This document shows, in pieces, positions 45,517-53,675 of a stretch of 64,000 nt of DNA; positions within the stretch are counted from its first letter, which is position 1; every line of letters starts with the position of its first letter. Position numbers and translations under genes: made by a program. The stretch covers positions 1 to 64,000 of the forward strand of contig NZ_JAFEVL010000001.1 of assembly GCF_016901135.1 (NCBI RefSeq). Reading direction: 5' to 3'. The notes under the pieces were generated by a model. It ran no database searches, had not been told where the DNA came from, and saw nothing but the letters and a program-made list of their open reading frames with translations. The stretch comes from Martinezella lusitana. GTDB lineage: Bacteria; Pseudomonadota; Alphaproteobacteria; Rhizobiales; Rhizobiaceae.

Positions 45517-47862
45517 ATGGGCGTTGAAGGCATTGGTGCGCGGGTTGCGCGCAAGGAAGACAAGCGATTTTTGATGGGCAAGGGGCGCTACACCGATGAT
45601 ATGGTGACGCCGGGTATGAAATATGCATTTTTTGTCCGCAGCCCGCATGCGCATGCAAAGATCAGGAGCATCGACATAGCGGCAGCCCTGGCTATGCCGG
45701 GCGTGATCGGCGTGCTCGAAGGTAAGCAATTGCTTGCCGATGGCATAGGTAATCTGATCTGCGGCTGGATGATCCATTCCAAGGATGGTTCGCCGATGAA
45801 TATGGGGGCCTGGCGGCCGCTGGCAATCGATACGGTTCGCTATGTCGGCGATGCCGTCGCCATCGTCGTCGCCGATAGTCTTGGCGAAGCGCGCGATGCG
45901 GCCGAGGCCGTGGCGGTCGATTATGAGGAACTGCCGGCAGTCGTCCAAGCCGTGGACGCGCTGAAAGCCGGCGCGCCGCAGATACACCCTGAAGCCGCAG
46001 GCAATCTGATCTTCGACTGGGAGCTTGGTGACGAAGCCGCAACCGACAAGGCGATTGCCGAGGCCGCGCATGTCACCGAGATCGAGCTCTACAACAACCG
46101 GCTTTCGCCGAATGCCATGGAGCCGCGCGCCACGCTCGGGATCTATGATTCAGCCGAAGACCATTACACTTGCTACACGACGAGCCAGAACCCGCATGTG
46201 GCGCGGCTCGTCATGAGCGCCTTCTACAATGTCGCGCCGGAAAACAAGCTACGCGTCATCGCGCCGGATGTCGGCGGCGGCTTCGGCTCGAAGATCTACA
46301 TCTATCCCGAAGAGATCGTCTGCCTCTGGGCGTCGAAGAAGACCGGCGTGCCGGTCAAGTGGACGGCTGATCGCACCGAAGCGTTTCTCACCGATGCACA
46401 TGGCCGCGACCATATCTCCAAAGTGAAGATGGCCTTCGACGCGCAGAACCGGATTATAGGGCTGAAGGTCGATACGATCGCCAATCTCGGCGCTTATATG
46501 TCGCTGTTCTCCTCGGCGGTGCCGACCTATCTCTATGCGACGCTGCTGTCGGGCCAGTACGCCATTCCCGCGATCCACGCCAATGTCCGCACGGTCTATA
46601 CCAATACCGTGCCGGTCGATGCCTATCGCGGCGCCGGCCGTCCGGAAGCGACCTATCTGCTGGAGCGCACCGTGGAAACGGCTGCCCGCGAACTCGGTGT
46701 TTCGCCGGCGGAACTGCGGCGGATCAACTTCATCCGCTCGTTCCCCCATCAGACGCCGGTCATCATGAATTATGACGCCGGCGATTACGAAGCCTCACTC
46801 AATGCCGCGATGCAACAGGCAGACTGGAACGGTTTCCCAGTCCGGAAGGCGGCGGCCGCCCGGCGCGGCATGAAGCGCGGCATCGGCATGAGCTGCTACA
46901 TCGAGGCGTGCGGCATAGCGCCGTCACAGGCGGTGGGGTCTCTCGGTGCGGGCGTCGGCTTGTGGGAATCAGCCGAGGTGCGCGTGAATGCCGTGGGAAC
47001 GGTGGAAGTGCTCACGGGTTCGCACAGCCACGGCCAAGGGCATGAGACCACCTTTGCGCAGCTCGTCGCCGACCGGTTCGGCGTGCCGATCGACAGCGTC
47101 TCCATCGTCCATGGAGATACCGACAAGGTGCAGATGGGCATGGGCACCTATGGCTCCCGCTCGGGCGCCGTCGGCATGTCCGCCGTGGTCAAGGCGCTCG
47201 ACAAGGTGGAGGCGAAGGCGAAGAAAATCGCCGCGCATCTGATGGAAGCCGACGAAAGCGATATCGTCATCGAGAATGGCGAATTGAAGGTCGCCGGCAC
47301 CGACAAGGCGTTGCCCTGGTTCCAGGTGGCGCTCGCTTCCTACACGGCGCACAATCTGCCCGCCGGCATGGAGCCGGGACTGAAGGAAACCGCCTTCTAC
47401 GATCCGGCAAACTTCACCTTTCCAGCCGGCTGCTATATCTGCGAGGTCGAAGTCGATCCGGAAACCGGCAAGACCGAGATCATCCAGTTCGTCGCGGCTG
47501 ACGATTTCGGCAACATCATCAATCCGATGATCGTCGAGGGACAGGTGCATGGCGGCATCGCCCAGGGCATCGGCCAGGCGCTGCTGGAAGCCGTGCATTA
47601 CGATGAGAGCGGCCAGCTTCTGACGGCAAGCTTCATGGATTACACCATGCCGCGGGCCGACGACCTGCCGTCCTTCAAGCTCTCGCACCAGAACACGCCT
47701 TGCCCGAGCAATCCCCTAGGGATCAAGGGGTGCGGCGAGGCGGGCGCCATCGGTTCGCCGCCGGCGCTGATGAATGCCATCACCGATGCCATCGGTAACA
47801 ATGCGCTTACCATGCCGGCCACACCGCTCAAGGTATGGGAAGCGGCGCGGGCCGTGGCCTGA
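45517..47862 (+). CDS. Molybdenum hydroxylase large subunit, form II CO dehydrogenase-like
   Basis: The 781-residue molybdopterin cytosine dinucleotide subunit. The active-site loop at about residue 369 reads AYRGAGRPEA, the form II signature, instead of the AYRCSFR loop of true (form I) CO dehydrogenase. The QGHETTFAQ segment and the C-terminal GEAGAIGSPPA with the catalytic glutamate are present. Form II enzymes are of unproven substrate; CO is doubtful. I chose the ATG at 45517, five bases after GGAGG, over the ATG at 45505. It lies between the iron-sulfur and flavin subunits. Confidence 0.88.
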   Translation: MGVEGIGARVARKEDKRFLMGKGRYTDDMVTPGMKYAFFVRSPHAHAKIRSIDIAAALAMPGVIGVLEGKQLLADGIGNLICGWMIHSKDGSPMNMGAWRPLAIDTVRYVGDAVAIVVADSLGEARDAAEAVAVDYEELPAVVQAVDALKAGAPQIHPEAAGNLIFDWELGDEAATDKAIAEAAHVTEIELYNNRLSPNAMEPRATLGIYDSAEDHYTCYTTSQNPHVARLVMSAFYNVAPENKLRVIAPDVGGGFGSKIYIYPEEIVCLWASKKTGVPVKWTADRTEAFLTDAHGRDHISKVKMAFDAQNRIIGLKVDTIANLGAYMSLFSSAVPTYLYATLLSGQYAIPAIHANVRTVYTNTVPVDAYRGAGRPEATYLLERTVETAARELGVSPAELRRINFIRSFPHQTPVIMNYDAGDYEASLNAAMQQADWNGFPVRKAAAARRGMKRGIGMSCYIEACGIAPSQAVGSLGAGVGLWESAEVRVNAVGTVEVLTGSHSHGQGHETTFAQLVADRFGVPIDSVSIVHGDTDKVQMGMGTYGSRSGAVGMSAVVKALDKVEAKAKKIAAHLMEADESDIVIENGELKVAGTDKALPWFQVALASYTAHNLPAGMEPGLKETAFYDPANFTFPAGCYICEVEVDPETGKTEIIQFVAADDFGNIINPMIVEGQVHGGIAQGIGQALLEAVHYDESGQLLTASFMDYTMPRADDLPSFKLSHQNTPCPSNPLGIKGCGEAGAIGSPPALMNAITDAIGNNALTMPATPLKVWEAARAVA

Positions 47863-47882
47863 AAAGAGAGGAGGAGAAGATC

Positions 47883-48677
47883 ATGTACGCAACAAACTAT
47901 CATCGCGCCTCCTCGGTCGACGAAGCCGTCAAGCTTCTGTCGGGCGTCGACGAGGGCAAATACGTCTCCGGTGGAATGACGCTGATCGCCACCATGAAGC
48001 AACGTCTGGCCTCGCCGAGCGATCTCGTCGATCTCAGGCATATTCCCTCGCTGAAGGGCATTCGTGTCGACGGTCGCAGGGTCACCATCGGGGCGGCGAC
48101 CACCCATGCCGAGGTTGCTTCTTCGGCTGCGATCCGCTCTGTCTGTCCCGCGCTCTGCGAGCTCGCCGGCATGATCGGCGATCCGCATGTCCGCCATATG
48201 GGCACGATCGGCGGATCCGTCGCCAATAATGATCCGGCGGCGGACTATCCATCCGCCATGCTGGCGCTCAACGCCACCATCGTCACCGACCGGCGTCAGA
48301 TCGCGGCTGAAGACTTCTTCGAAGGATTGTTCGAGACGGCGTTGAAAGGCGGCGAATTGATCACCGCCGTCACCTTCGAGGCGCCGGAAAAGGCGGGTTA
48401 CGCCAAATTCCCCAATCCGGCCTCGCGCTACGCCATGACCGGTGTCTTCGTCGCCAGGAGCGAGGCAGGCGTGCGCGTCGCGGTCACGGGTGCCGGCGCG
48501 GACGGTGTATTCCGTCAAACTGACATGGAACAGGAACTTGCGGCGAACTGGTTGCCGGATGCCATCACGAGCGTGACCGTCGATCCCGCGGCTTTGCTGT
48601 CCGACCTGCATGCGACGGCGGAATACCGCGCCAATCTGGTCAAGGTCATGGCCAAGCGCGCCGTGGCCGCCGCATAG
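47883..48677 (+). CDS. Molybdenum hydroxylase FAD subunit (CoxM-like)
   Basis: The 264-residue FAD-binding subunit of the same enzyme. The two flavin motifs are YVSGGMTLIATMKQRL and TIGGSVANNDPAADYP. It starts 20 bases after the large subunit behind GAGAGGAGGAGAAG, closing the three-gene operon; a terminator follows 16 bases on. The maturation and MCD-insertion genes (coxDEFG type) are not in the window, so the enzyme depends on genes elsewhere. Confidence 0.88.
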   Translation: MYATNYHRASSVDEAVKLLSGVDEGKYVSGGMTLIATMKQRLASPSDLVDLRHIPSLKGIRVDGRRVTIGAATTHAEVASSAAIRSVCPALCELAGMIGDPHVRHMGTIGGSVANNDPAADYPSAMLALNATIVTDRRQIAAEDFFEGLFETALKGGELITAVTFEAPEKAGYAKFPNPASRYAMTGVFVARSEAGVRVAVTGAGADGVFRQTDMEQELAANWLPDAITSVTVDPAALLSDLHATAEYRANLVKVMAKRAVAAA

Positions 48678-48693
48678 GCCCGCTATGAAAAAT

Positions 48694-48730
48694 GCCGGAG
48701 CGGCGGCTTGAACCTCCGCTCCGGCTCTTT
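48694..48730 (+). terminator. Intrinsic terminator of the molybdenum hydroxylase operon
   Basis: Perfect 10-base arms GCCGGAGCGG (48694-48703) and CCGCTCCGGC (48716-48725), followed by TCTTTC. Confidence 0.8.
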
Positions 48731-48892
48731 CGAGCATGGTTTGGATTGTCAATTTGACGTGATCATTTATTCTTGTCTGGAATTGTTCAAAATTATGGGC
48801 CATTTGCCGCAGTGGCGCGCGAAAGCGATACGGAGGGGTTGACGTGCAGACCGGCATTTATGAAAAACGGTTGCATGGTTCTGGAGCAGATG

Positions 48893-50104
48893 ATGGATTT
48901 CGAAGCATTTTTTAAGGGCGAGCTGGACGGCCTGCACGATGAAGGCCGCTACCGTGTGTTCGCCGATCTGGAACGCCGCCGGGGCAATTTTCCGCGCGCA
49001 ACGCGCTATACGCCCGACGGCCCGCAGGAAGTGACCGTCTGGTGTTCCAACGACTATCTCGGCATGGGCCAGCATCCGAAAGTGATCGAGGCGATGAAAC
49101 AAGCCATCGATCACTGTGGCGCGGGTGCGGGAGGCACCCGGAATATTTCTGGCACCAACCATTACCATGTTCTTCTGGAGCAAGAGCTCGCCGATCTGCA
49201 CGGCAAGGAAGCCGCGCTGATCTTCACGTCAGGCTATATTTCCAACTGGGCGACGCTCGGCACGCTCGGCGCGCGCATTCCCGGCCTCATCATCTTCTCG
49301 GATGCGCTGAACCACGCCTCGATGATCGAAGGCATTCGCTATGCGAAGTGCGACAAGGTCATCTGGAAGCATAACGACCTGCATGATCTCGAAGCCAAGC
49401 TGAAGGCTGCCGATCCGAAGGCGCCGAAGCTGATCGCTTTCGAATCCGTCTATTCCATGGATGGCGATATCGCCCCCATCAAGGAAATCTGCGATCTTGC
49501 CGACAGGTACGGCGCGATGACCTATCTCGACGAAGTGCATGCCGTTGGCATGTACGGCCCGCGCGGCGGCGGCATTGCCGAACGCGAAGGCCTGATGGAT
49601 CGTTTGACCGTCATCGAGGGCACGCTCGGTAAGGCATTCGGCGTCATGGGCGGCTATATCGCCGCTTCCACAGCGCTCTGCGACTTCATCCGTTCCTTCG
49701 CGTCCGGCTTCATCTTCACGACGTCGCTGCCGCCGGCTCTGGCGGCAGGTGCAGTCGCCTCGATCCAGCACCTGAAGGTCAGCCAGTTCGAACGCATGCG
49801 CCATCAGGACCGCGTGCGCAGGCTGCGTGCGCAGCTCGATGCCGCCGGCATCCCGCACATGCCGAACCCGAGCCATGTCGTGCCGGTCCTGGTCGGCGAT
49901 GCGGCCAAATGCAAGTGGATTTCCGATCTGCTGCTTGACAGCGGCGTCTATGTCCAGCCGATCAACTACCCCACAGTGCCGAAGAAAACCGAGCGCCTGC
50001 GCATCACGCCGACGCCGCTGCATTCGGATGGCGATATCGAGCATCTGGTCGGTGCGCTGCATGCGCTCTGGTCGCGCTGTGCGCTGGCTCGCGCGGTCGC
50101 CTGA
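48893..50104 (+). CDS. hemA: 5-aminolevulinate synthase
   Basis: The 403-residue PLP enzyme joins glycine and succinyl-CoA to make 5-aminolevulinate, the first step of haem synthesis in alphaproteobacteria. The PLP lysine is in EGTLGKAFG (about residue 247); [10 protein letters not shown]-type and [12 protein letters not shown] segments are also visible. I chose the ATG at 48893 (MDFEAFF), as in rhizobial HemA, with TGGAG ahead; the frame is open to 48773. In rhizobia this gene is controlled by oxygen and iron, but no clear FixK or Irr box was found upstream. Confidence 0.95.
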   Translation: MDFEAFFKGELDGLHDEGRYRVFADLERRRGNFPRATRYTPDGPQEVTVWCSNDYLGMGQHPKVIEAMKQAIDHCGAGAGGTRNISGTNHYHVLLEQELADLHGKEAALIFTSGYISNWATLGTLGARIPGLIIFSDALNHASMIEGIRYAKCDKVIWKHNDLHDLEAKLKAADPKAPKLIAFESVYSMDGDIAPIKEICDLADRYGAMTYLDEVHAVGMYGPRGGGIAEREGLMDRLTVIEGTLGKAFGVMGGYIAASTALCDFIRSFASGFIFTTSLPPALAAGAVASIQHLKVSQFERMRHQDRVRRLRAQLDAAGIPHMPNPSHVVPVLVGDAAKCKWISDLLLDSGVYVQPINYPTVPKKTERLRITPTPLHSDGDIEHLVGALHALWSRCALARAVA

Positions 50105-50130
50105 AGCGGCCGCTTACGCTTAACCTTAGG

Positions 50131-50160
50131 AAGGCCGCGGCTTACGCGGCCTTTTCTTTT
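50131..50160. terminator. Terminator between hemA and dxr
   Basis: Perfect 9-base arms AAGGCCGCG (50131-50139) and CGCGGCCTT (50145-50153), followed by TTCTTTTT. It ends hemA transcription and overlaps the last codons and stop of the converging dxr gene, so the hemA terminator is encoded in dxr coding sequence. Confidence 0.85.
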
Positions 50161-51335
50161 TGTGCGACAAGCGCGGCCGCGCGGCTGCGGGCTTCCTCGT
50201 CGGCGGCAAAGACGGCGTCCATGGTTTCGGCGCTGCCTGTCGCGATCATCTGATCCATGACGGCCTCGGCGATGTCGGCCATCTCCAGGAAGCCGATGCG
50301 GCCGTCCACGAAGGCATGGAAGGCGATTTCCTCGGCCGCGTTCATGATCGCGCCCTGCAGGCCGCCGCGCTCGAGAGCGGTGCGGGCAAGACGCAGCGCC
50401 GGGAAGCGAACCTCGTCCGGCGCCTCGAAATCCAGCCGCGCCAGCTTGGCGAAATCCAGCCGATCGACGCTGAGCTTCGTGCGGGCGGGGTAGGTGAGCG
50501 CGTAGCCGATGGCCGTGCGCATATCGGGACAGCCGAGCTGCGCCAGCACCGAACCATCGCTGTAGCCGACCATGGAATGAATGACGGATTGTGGGTGAAC
50601 GACGACTTCGATCTGGTCGGGGCGGACGTTGAACAGGTGCTTGGCCTCGATCATCTCCAGCGCCTTGTTGAACATCGAGGCGCTGCCGATGGAGATCTTG
50701 AAGCCCATGGACCAATTGGGATGGGCGCGGGCAATCGTCGGCGTGACATTGGCCATCTGCTCGCGCGACCAGGTGCGGAAAGGGCCGCCGGACGCGGTGA
50801 TGATGATGCGCTCCACCGCATGCTGCTGATCATCCTCCAGCGCCTGGAAAATGGCGCTGTGCTCGCTGTCGACCGGGATCAGCCGGCCGCCGCCTTCGGC
50901 AACGGCACGCACGAAAAGTTCGCCGGCCGAGACGAGACATTCCTTGTTGGCAAGGGCGATATCGGCGCCGCGCCGGGCGGCCGCCAGTGTCGGGGCGAGG
51001 CCGGCCGTGCCGACGATCGCCGCCATCACCCAGTCCGATGGTATGGAGGCGGCCTCGATCAGGGCATTTCTGCCGGCACCAACAGCGATGCCGGTACCAA
51101 CAAGCGCGTCTTTCAGTGCCTGATAGCGATCCTCATTCGCGGTAACCGCGAAAGCCGCGCCGCAGGCTTTGGCCTGCTCGGCCAAGAGGTCGATATTGTC
51201 ATGCCCGGTGATCGCGGCGATGTCGAAGGCTTCACGTCCGCCCAGCTGCGCAATGACATCGAGCGTATTCTGGCCGATCGAGCCGGTCGAACCCAATATC
51301 GTCAGGCGGCGCCGCCCCTTGCTGCCGGTGGTCAT
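50142..51335 (-). CDS. dxr: 1-deoxy-D-xylulose 5-phosphate reductoisomerase
   Basis: A 397-residue enzyme converting DXP to 2-C-methyl-D-erythritol 4-phosphate, the first committed step of the non-mevalonate isoprenoid pathway. The NADPH loop ILGSTGSIGQNTLDV opens the protein; the metal-ligand and substrate region VDSEHSAIFQ and the loop GPFRTWSREQM are present. It stands alone, converging on hemA. In most rhizobia a single dxr of this type is found in the core genome, so this is an orienting marker. Confidence 0.96.
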   Translation of the reverse strand: MTTGSKGRRRLTILGSTGSIGQNTLDVIAQLGGREAFDIAAITGHDNIDLLAEQAKACGAAFAVTANEDRYQALKDALVGTGIAVGAGRNALIEAASIPSDWVMAAIVGTAGLAPTLAAARRGADIALANKECLVSAGELFVRAVAEGGGRLIPVDSEHSAIFQALEDDQQHAVERIIITASGGPFRTWSREQMANVTPTIARAHPNWSMGFKISIGSASMFNKALEMIEAKHLFNVRPDQIEVVVHPQSVIHSMVGYSDGSVLAQLGCPDMRTAIGYALTYPARTKLSVDRLDFAKLARLDFEAPDEVRFPALRLARTALERGGLQGAIMNAAEEIAFHAFVDGRIGFLEMADIAEAVMDQMIATGSAETMDAVFAADEEARSRAAALVAQKEKAA

Positions 51336-51535
51336 TCAGGTATCCGCATATTGCCGAAATTCCCTAAGGCTCTACAGGGGAACGCGAAGTGCGGCAAGTG
51401 TGATGCCATGCAACCCCACTTGCCCGCCGATGCGCGTTTAAGGCGAAACCACTGATTCGATGATATTTTCAGCCAATTATTGAACCAAATGCGAAGTGCT
51501 GCGTTTTCCGTCCACTCGAATGCGGAGGGTAGTGG

Positions 51536-51802
51536 ATGGTTTTCAAAGCGGCGACATTTCACGGCATGGAGCTCGATCTGGAAAGTGAGCAGTCCAGACG
51601 CTCGGCACTGGAATCCACAGTTGCCAATGCGCTCGCCGTCGCCGGCGGGATCGATGCGTCCGATGTCACGGTGACTGCCGCCGGCCAGGAGATCCGCCTG
51701 GACGGCACCGTCGCCACCCTGCAGGAAGTGAAGCGGGCGACTACGGTGGCGGAGTCGATCCCCGGCGTCAGGCTGGTGAGGAACAGGATCGCGGTGGGGT
51801 GA
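51536..51802 (+). CDS. BON-domain protein
   Basis: An 88-residue protein consisting almost wholly of one BON domain: ALESTVANALAVAGGIDASDVTVTAAGQEIRLDGTVATLQEVKRATTVAESIPGVRLVRNRI, with the conserved glycine in IRLDGTV. BON domains bind phospholipids or osmotic-stress envelope components. It has no signal peptide. GGAGGG lies 8 bases ahead of the ATG. No partner gene adjoins it. Confidence 0.78.
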   Translation: MVFKAATFHGMELDLESEQSRRSALESTVANALAVAGGIDASDVTVTAAGQEIRLDGTVATLQEVKRATTVAESIPGVRLVRNRIAVG

Positions 51803-52183
51803 TATCCCGCTCGTGCCCTTGTCTTTCGCTGAACATGGGTTCGCGATTCATCTCATTTTTCTGAGGGGAAACTCATGGGAAAGATGATGGCGGCCGTCGC
51901 GCTGGCGGGCATCCTCGTGGGCGCTCCATCAGTATAGCGCAGAAGGTTCACGTGATGAGCGCCTGCAAGCAGCATAATTGCGGCTCGGAGCGGATCGCCG
52001 TCATGTACAATACAGAAATGCGGTAGCGTTCAATGGCGGTTATCGTTGGCTCTGCGTGCCACCGGGCCGGCAGCCACGACCAACCACACCCTGCGGAAAG
52101 AGTGGAAAACCTCGCAGCGTCACTTGCCGAGCCAGCCCTTTCGGTGCCCCGCTGATTTGTAATTGTGGCGGAGGGTCAAGCTG
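51803..52183. other. Gap holding an Ivy-like relic
   Basis: No intact gene is visible in this 381-base gap. It contains the decayed lysozyme-inhibitor-like sequence listed next and the ribosome site (GGAGGG at 52166) of the following gene. Confidence 0.5.
51875..52026 (+). pseudogene. Relic of an Ivy-like lysozyme inhibitor
   Basis: A good ribosome site (GAGGGGAAACTC) and the ATG at 51875 begin a signal-peptide-like MGKMMAAVALAGILVGAPSV that meets a stop at 51935. In another frame, from 51940, comes HVMSACKQHNCGSERIAVMY, which resembles the CKPHDC motif of Ivy lysozyme inhibitors, ended by TAG at 52024. The middle of the protein is missing. I infer an internal deletion plus frameshift. The family match is by motif only. 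Confidence 0.5.
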
Positions 52184-52753
52184 ATGTACCGAACGACGAC
52201 AGAAGAAGAGCGCGAATTCCTAGCGCTGTTTGGCCTGGTTGTGATGGACTGGAATGTTCTTGAGGCAGCCATTGAACTGATCACTTACCGTCTCGCAGGT
52301 GGCGGCGGCCACATAGAGGTACTGACCGGTCATCTGGGCGCGCTCGGCATGAATGAAGCTATGAAGACTTTGTCGACTGAGTTCGGCCCTGCGGATCTAC
52401 GTAACGATATTGCCCACCTTGCTGAAATGTTCGACCGCCTTCGGGAATACAGGAACTATTATGTCCATGGAATCAGGCTGCTAGGAGCGGGAGGTGATAG
52501 CGGTCCGGTGATCGGGCTTAGTCAGAGCACAACATCCAAATCTCGACTGAAGCTACATCAGGCCATTGTTACGAAGGACGAGTTGATGGTCCTGTCTGGG
52601 CAACTCGATGAATGCAAGCGTTTTGCCGATTGGCTCACCGTCAAATTATATGGGATCGAAGGGCCAGAGATGCCGATCTTACCCCGCCCGGACACGCCTG
52701 CGTTGCCGGTTAGATTAAAAAAGCCAACGATCTTTCTGACTGACCAAAGATAG
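52184..52753 (+). CDS. Hypothetical protein with HEPN-like motif
   Basis: A 189-residue soluble, largely helical protein. Its central segment MFDRLREYRNYYVHGIRLL contains R-N-x3-H (RNYYVH), a HEPN-type Rx4-6H motif, and the length and helix pattern are compatible with a HEPN-like fold. HEPN proteins are often RNases in defence or toxin systems, but no antitoxin partner is next to it. GGAGGG stands about 13 bases before the ATG at 52184. It lies in the accessory stretch between core genes and the transposon. Confidence 0.5.
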   Translation: MYRTTTEEEREFLALFGLVVMDWNVLEAAIELITYRLAGGGGHIEVLTGHLGALGMNEAMKTLSTEFGPADLRNDIAHLAEMFDRLREYRNYYVHGIRLLGAGGDSGPVIGLSQSTTSKSRLKLHQAIVTKDELMVLSGQLDECKRFADWLTVKLYGIEGPEMPILPRPDTPALPVRLKKPTIFLTDQR

Positions 52754-52846
52754 CTGCGGCGCACAGTGAGCGATAAGCCTGTCAAAACACTAGCGCGCCC
52801 GTGAGCAGGCCTACGAGAGCGCCTATGCCCTGAAACGCTTCCCACA

Positions 52847-53046
52847 TCAGTGAAAACCATCTCCAGCATGATCCATGCAGCGATCGGCGCGCCGAACATA
52901 GGTCTCAACCGTGCGGGGATCTCGATGCCGGTCACTTCCATGATGTGCGATATGCTGGCCCGGTTCTCCGCGGCCGACGCGAAGAAGCCGGCGCGCAGCG
53001 AGTGCCCAGAAGCTTCTCGACATCGAGGCCGGCCGTCTTAGCGCGG
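52847..53046 (-). pseudogene. C-terminal relic of a tyrosine recombinase
   Basis: On the minus strand two frames together read AGLDVEKLLG, then HSLRAGFFASAAENRASISH, then TVETYVRRADRCMDHAGDGF and a stop. These are the box-II arginine/histidine region (HSLRAGF) and the tyrosine region (VETYVRRA) of phage-type integrases. At least two frameshifts interrupt it, and the N-terminal catalytic half is missing. It marks an older integration event near the site now next to the Tn7-like element. Confidence 0.75.
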
Positions 53047-53053
53047 AAAGCCT

Positions 53054-53353
53054 TTATCCAGATAGTACCCGAACGCTTGGCAGAATGTGTTTTTGTGTTC
53101 GATTTTTCTGGATATCGGCGACGATCTGGTGAGCGCGCTTCCTTGCACGAGAAATGACCGCATCTTTGCTGATCGCATACTGGATCATTGCTGAGCCAAT
53201 AGTGATCTGCATAGTTTCGTCGTTTAGTTGCATTCCGCAGACGCCTTGACCGACGGCCAGAATGGCGACCTTTTCAATCCATAACGATTCCGGCTTCGCG
53301 AGCGCTGGCATGGCGACCAGTGCAAATCCTATGCCCAAAATAGCAGCTCGCAT
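53054..53353 (-). CDS. Small predicted secreted protein
   Basis: A 99-residue protein with a clear Sec signal (MRAAILGIGFALVAMPALA) and a mature part with one cysteine, GVCGMQLNDETMQITIGSAM, and a basic C-terminus. GGAGGAGAG lies just ahead of the ATG. No family is recognised. Its 3' end abuts the integrase relic, so the last codons may not be original. Confidence 0.6.
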   Translation of the reverse strand: MRAAILGIGFALVAMPALAKPESLWIEKVAILAVGQGVCGMQLNDETMQITIGSAMIQYAISKDAVISRARKRAHQIVADIQKNRTQKHILPSVRVLSG

Positions 53354-53394
53354 CTACTCTCCTCCATCGCCTTATGGAGCAACGTGGCTGAGCA

Positions 53395-53479
53395 TGTCGC
53401 ATGTTGCAATTCATGTCGCATAGATTCGCGGTGATTCGCCGGGAAACCAACGGGGGCCAGTTGCAACAAGAATGCGACA
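53395..53479. repeat. Cluster of TGTYGCA motifs at the presumed element end
   Basis: TGTCGCA at 53395-53401 and 53414-53420, TGTTGCA at 53402-53408, and inverted TGCAACA at 53462-53468 and TGCGACA at 53473-53479. Tn7/Tn402-type elements start with TGT and carry repeated transposase sites, so this cluster may be the terminus. The inverted pair TGTTGCAA/TTGCAACA at 53402-53409 and 53461-53468 adds a dyad. Confidence 0.5.
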
Positions 53480-53492
53480 CGAGCTGGAGCGG

Positions 53493-53595
53493 TTTAATAG
53501 GTTTGTCCCAGAGGGGATAGATCGTAGTTGATTTTGTTGCGTTTTTTACCCTCGTTTAATTTGATATGTCCCTGACGCTTTAATAGGTCTGTCCC
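53493..53595 (+). repeat. Three direct repeats, candidate TnsB-binding sites
   Basis: TTTAATAGGTTTGTCCC (53493-53509), TTTAATTTGATATGTCCC (53555-53572) and TTTAATAGGTCTGTCCC (53579-53595); the last two are followed by TGA. The spacing of 62 and 24 bases resembles the separated transposase-binding sites at one end of Tn7. This is inferred; no counterpart was seen at 59-64 kb. Confidence 0.6.
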
Positions 53596-53621
53596 TGAAA
53601 TCGCCCCCAGAATTAGGGCAA

Positions 53622-53648
53622 TAAAAAAAGGCTCCGAATCGGAGCCTT
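53622..53648 (-). terminator. Intrinsic terminator of the transposition operon
   Basis: On the minus strand AAGGCTCCGA pairs with TCGGAGCCTT (arms 53628-53637 and 53639-53648), followed by a run of seven T. It sits 28 bases beyond the tniQ stop, as expected for the end of the tnsABC-tniQ transcript. Confidence 0.85.
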
Positions 53649-53675
53649 CGAAAACGTCGTAAGATGATGGTGGCG

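Larger units (their letters stand above)
53354..53675. other. Presumed left end of the Tn7-like element
   Basis: This 322-base gap has no gene. It holds a cluster of TGTYGCA motifs (53395-53479), three TTTAATAGG...TGTCCC motifs (53493-53595) and the terminator of tniQ. I take the element end to lie between 53390 and 53500, but did not find the matching far end. Confidence 0.5.

Noticed and set aside
44947-48677. Assignment as genuine carbon-monoxide dehydrogenase
   Set aside because: The active-site loop is AYRGAGR (form II) rather than AYRCSFR, so the substrate is left open.
48678-48892. FixK/FNR box upstream of hemA
   Set aside because: No TTGAT-N4-ATCAA match is present; the ATTTGACGTGATCATTT stretch does not fit the consensus.
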